From: Scedosporium boydii
Lineage: Eukaryota > Ascomycota > Sordariomycetes > Microascales > Microascaceae
Reading direction: 5' to 3'
Assembly (NCBI GenBank): GCA_002221725.1
Contig: NJFT01000374.1
Span: 1 to 21,233, forward strand
DNA length: 21,233 bases
The notes under the pieces were generated by a model that searched no databases, had not been told where the DNA came from, and saw only the letters and a list, made by a program, of their open reading frames with translations. Below are positions 19,775-21,233 of the stretch, piece by piece (the stretch's first letter is position 1; each line of letters opens with the position of its first letter). Position numbers and translations under genes: made by a program.

Positions 19775-21163
19775 ATGGCAAATCTGAACTCATCCACACC
19801 GAGGCTGCTTCTCGGCCTCTCCCAAGATGTGGTTTACTTAATCTGCGAGTTGTTGAGCAGTGCAGATATACTGTCGCTGTCTCTCACCTCCACAATCTTG
19901 CATCGGATGGTCGAACCCATAATCTATTCCAGCGTCGAGTTGAAGTGGAAACACCGCCAGTTCCCTCCTCTCATCCCGTTAACGCGAACCCTCCTAGCCC
20001 GGCCGGAACTAGGCACGTACGTTAAACATGTCAGGCTCCAAGGGTTCGCCAGTTATCTTACATTTCCACCCTATGGGACGCCGCCGGACCTTCGTCCGAG
20101 GCACGAAGATCTCGTCAAGCCGATCGCATTCATCAGGAGAACTGGAGTCCAATTAGTCGACGACTGGATCGAGGGCCTATGCCGCGGGGTTATAGATGCG
20201 TGGGTCGCCGTCGTACTCCTTCAGTTTCCCAACATGAGGACTCTGCACATCAGCCTGGAGTTTATCCAGAAAACCGAATTCATAGGCCTCGCCTTCCAGG
20301 TCGCTCTCACCAAGCCTACAAAGTACCATCTCCCCTTATTCGGTAGCCTCTACAGCGTGACCATCAAGACCCTGCCTGACCGGAACTGGGTAACCAACGA
20401 GAATGCAAAAGAAATGTTACCATTCTTTTATCTTCCCAACATTCGCTCGATATCATTACCTATAGGGATGAAAAAGCTTGTCCGGTGGCCAATGTCCCCG
20501 CCAACACCGTCCCTCCTTACGTCGCTCCGTTTGTCCCGGCTTGATCACATCCCTACCCTACGGCTGATCCTTTCCGTAACGACGAGCCTCAAGTCCCTTA
20601 GGTGCAACTTTTATTACCAGCGGATGGCTCTGGAGGCAGGAAATCGAAACCCCCCGGTCCTAGACTTGAACCGGTTCAACGACGCCCTGATCCCCACCCT
20701 ACACACCCTGGTACATCTAGAGCTTACATGCACGCTCTCCGGACTTGGGAGGACTGTGTCCCGCAGACGAGGGCTACGGTATCCCCTCTCGATCAATGGT
20801 TCCCTAGGCAGGTTGGAAGACTTTGGCGAACTGAGGACTCTCGTAATCCCTCTGGTGTTTCTGTGCGGGCTCGAGGCAGACACAGATTCGGAGCCGGTAT
20901 TGCCGACCCTGCCACAAAAACTAGAAGAGGTGACGATTACCGAATGCTTAAATGAGGAAGGAAAGGAAAGATGGACCATCCATACAGCGGTTCCCGTAGT
21001 TTCGAAATGGTCCAGTCTGAGCAAGGAGCTCACGCCGCAGCTTCGAAAGCTCTGTCTTTGCTTTAGAACGTTCGACGGAGCGGAAACGGAGCTCGCTGAT
21101 GTATGCGCTGCGGAGGGGATCCAATTCGGCGTGTGCGACGAGTACTTGGACCGATATGATTGA
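19775..21163 (+). CDS. F-box protein (462 aa)
   Basis: A single intronless frame of 462 codons. The F-box is at about residues 14-55: LSQDVVYLICELLSSADIL, then SLSLTSTILHRMVEPIIYSSV. The remainder has leucine-rich segments (FPNMRTLHISLEF, LTSLRLSRLDHIPTLRLIL, TLHTLVHLELTCTL, LRTLVIPLVFL, LEEVTITECL) of LRR-like spacing, the likely substrate-recognition part of an SCF ubiquitin ligase. No substrate can be named. The ATG at 19775 is the first in frame and places the F-box properly. Its F-box and body differ from those of the opposed gene, so the pair is not an obvious recent duplicate. Its stop lies 37 bp before a terminal poly-T run. Confidence 0.85.
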   Translation: MANLNSSTPRLLLGLSQDVVYLICELLSSADILSLSLTSTILHRMVEPIIYSSVELKWKHRQFPPLIPLTRTLLARPELGTYVKHVRLQGFASYLTFPPYGTPPDLRPRHEDLVKPIAFIRRTGVQLVDDWIEGLCRGVIDAWVAVVLLQFPNMRTLHISLEFIQKTEFIGLAFQVALTKPTKYHLPLFGSLYSVTIKTLPDRNWVTNENAKEMLPFFYLPNIRSISLPIGMKKLVRWPMSPPTPSLLTSLRLSRLDHIPTLRLILSVTTSLKSLRCNFYYQRMALEAGNRNPPVLDLNRFNDALIPTLHTLVHLELTCTLSGLGRTVSRRRGLRYPLSINGSLGRLEDFGELRTLVIPLVFLCGLEADTDSEPVLPTLPQKLEEVTITECLNEEGKERWTIHTAVPVVSKWSSLSKELTPQLRKLCLCFRTFDGAETELADVCAAEGIQFGVCDEYLDRYD

Positions 21164-21198
21164 CCGACCGGGTATCTTCCAGAGATGGTCGGCATGTT

Positions 21199-21200
<2 letters not shown>

Positions 21201-21233
<33 letters not shown>
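21201..21233. repeat. Poly-T homopolymer at the window end
   Basis: At least 33 consecutive T residues run to the last base, preceded by TTTC. It may be a genuine poly-T tract, an assembly end or the boundary of a gap; the sequence alone cannot tell. Confidence 0.9.

Noticed and set aside
1..21233. tRNA, rRNA, CRISPR array, transposon ends, bacterial-type operon or riboswitch
   Set aside because: No cloverleaf-like GTTCGA-type arm, no spaced repeats, no transposase motif and no long terminal or inverted repeats were seen by eye; a computed scan would be more sensitive.

Overview
The window reads as chromosomal DNA of a filamentous ascomycete (Pezizomycotina). The genes carry short GT-AG introns (about 50-105 nt), often with CTAAC/CTGAT-type branch sites. 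The families found are typical of these fungi: an RTA1-type membrane protein, Zn2Cys6/UPC2-like regulators, DUF1996 secreted proteins, a mitochondrial sulfide:quinone oxidoreductase, a secreted type-B carboxylesterase and F-box proteins. Nothing bacterial, plasmid-like or CRISPR-like was seen. All families are assigned by reading motifs by eye; no search was run.

Layout. (1) 602-2764: an RTA1-family 7-TM protein (+) faces, tail to tail, the effector domain of a UPC2-like regulator (-) that has no visible zinc cluster. (2) 3555-5139: a decayed Zn2Cys6 transcription factor (-). Its zinc cluster is perfect, but the rest of the frame is broken by TAA/TAG codons that all look like mutated Gln codons. 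(3) 6472-7721 and 10164-11285: two co-oriented DUF1996 secreted-protein paralogs, 2.4 kb apart, that share two intron positions but differ by two others. (4) 11849-13506: a complete six-exon sulfide:quinone oxidoreductase (-), convergent with the second DUF1996 gene. (5) 13507-15373: a gene-poor stretch. (6) 15374-17270: a complete four-exon secreted carboxylesterase (-). (7) 17965-19404 and 19775-21163: two intronless F-box genes transcribed divergently from a 370-bp shared promoter. The window ends in a 33-nt poly-T run.

Functional reading. There is no obvious biosynthetic cluster. The window mixes a housekeeping mitochondrial gene (sulfide detoxification) with accessory genes: secreted proteins of unknown function, an esterase, F-box proteins, and broken or headless regulators. 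The most notable observations are the decay pattern of the Zn2Cys6 gene (compatible with repeat-induced point mutation, RIP), the DUF1996 pair with its invariant His/Cys/Trp signatures, and the headless UPC2-like regulator next to RTA1.
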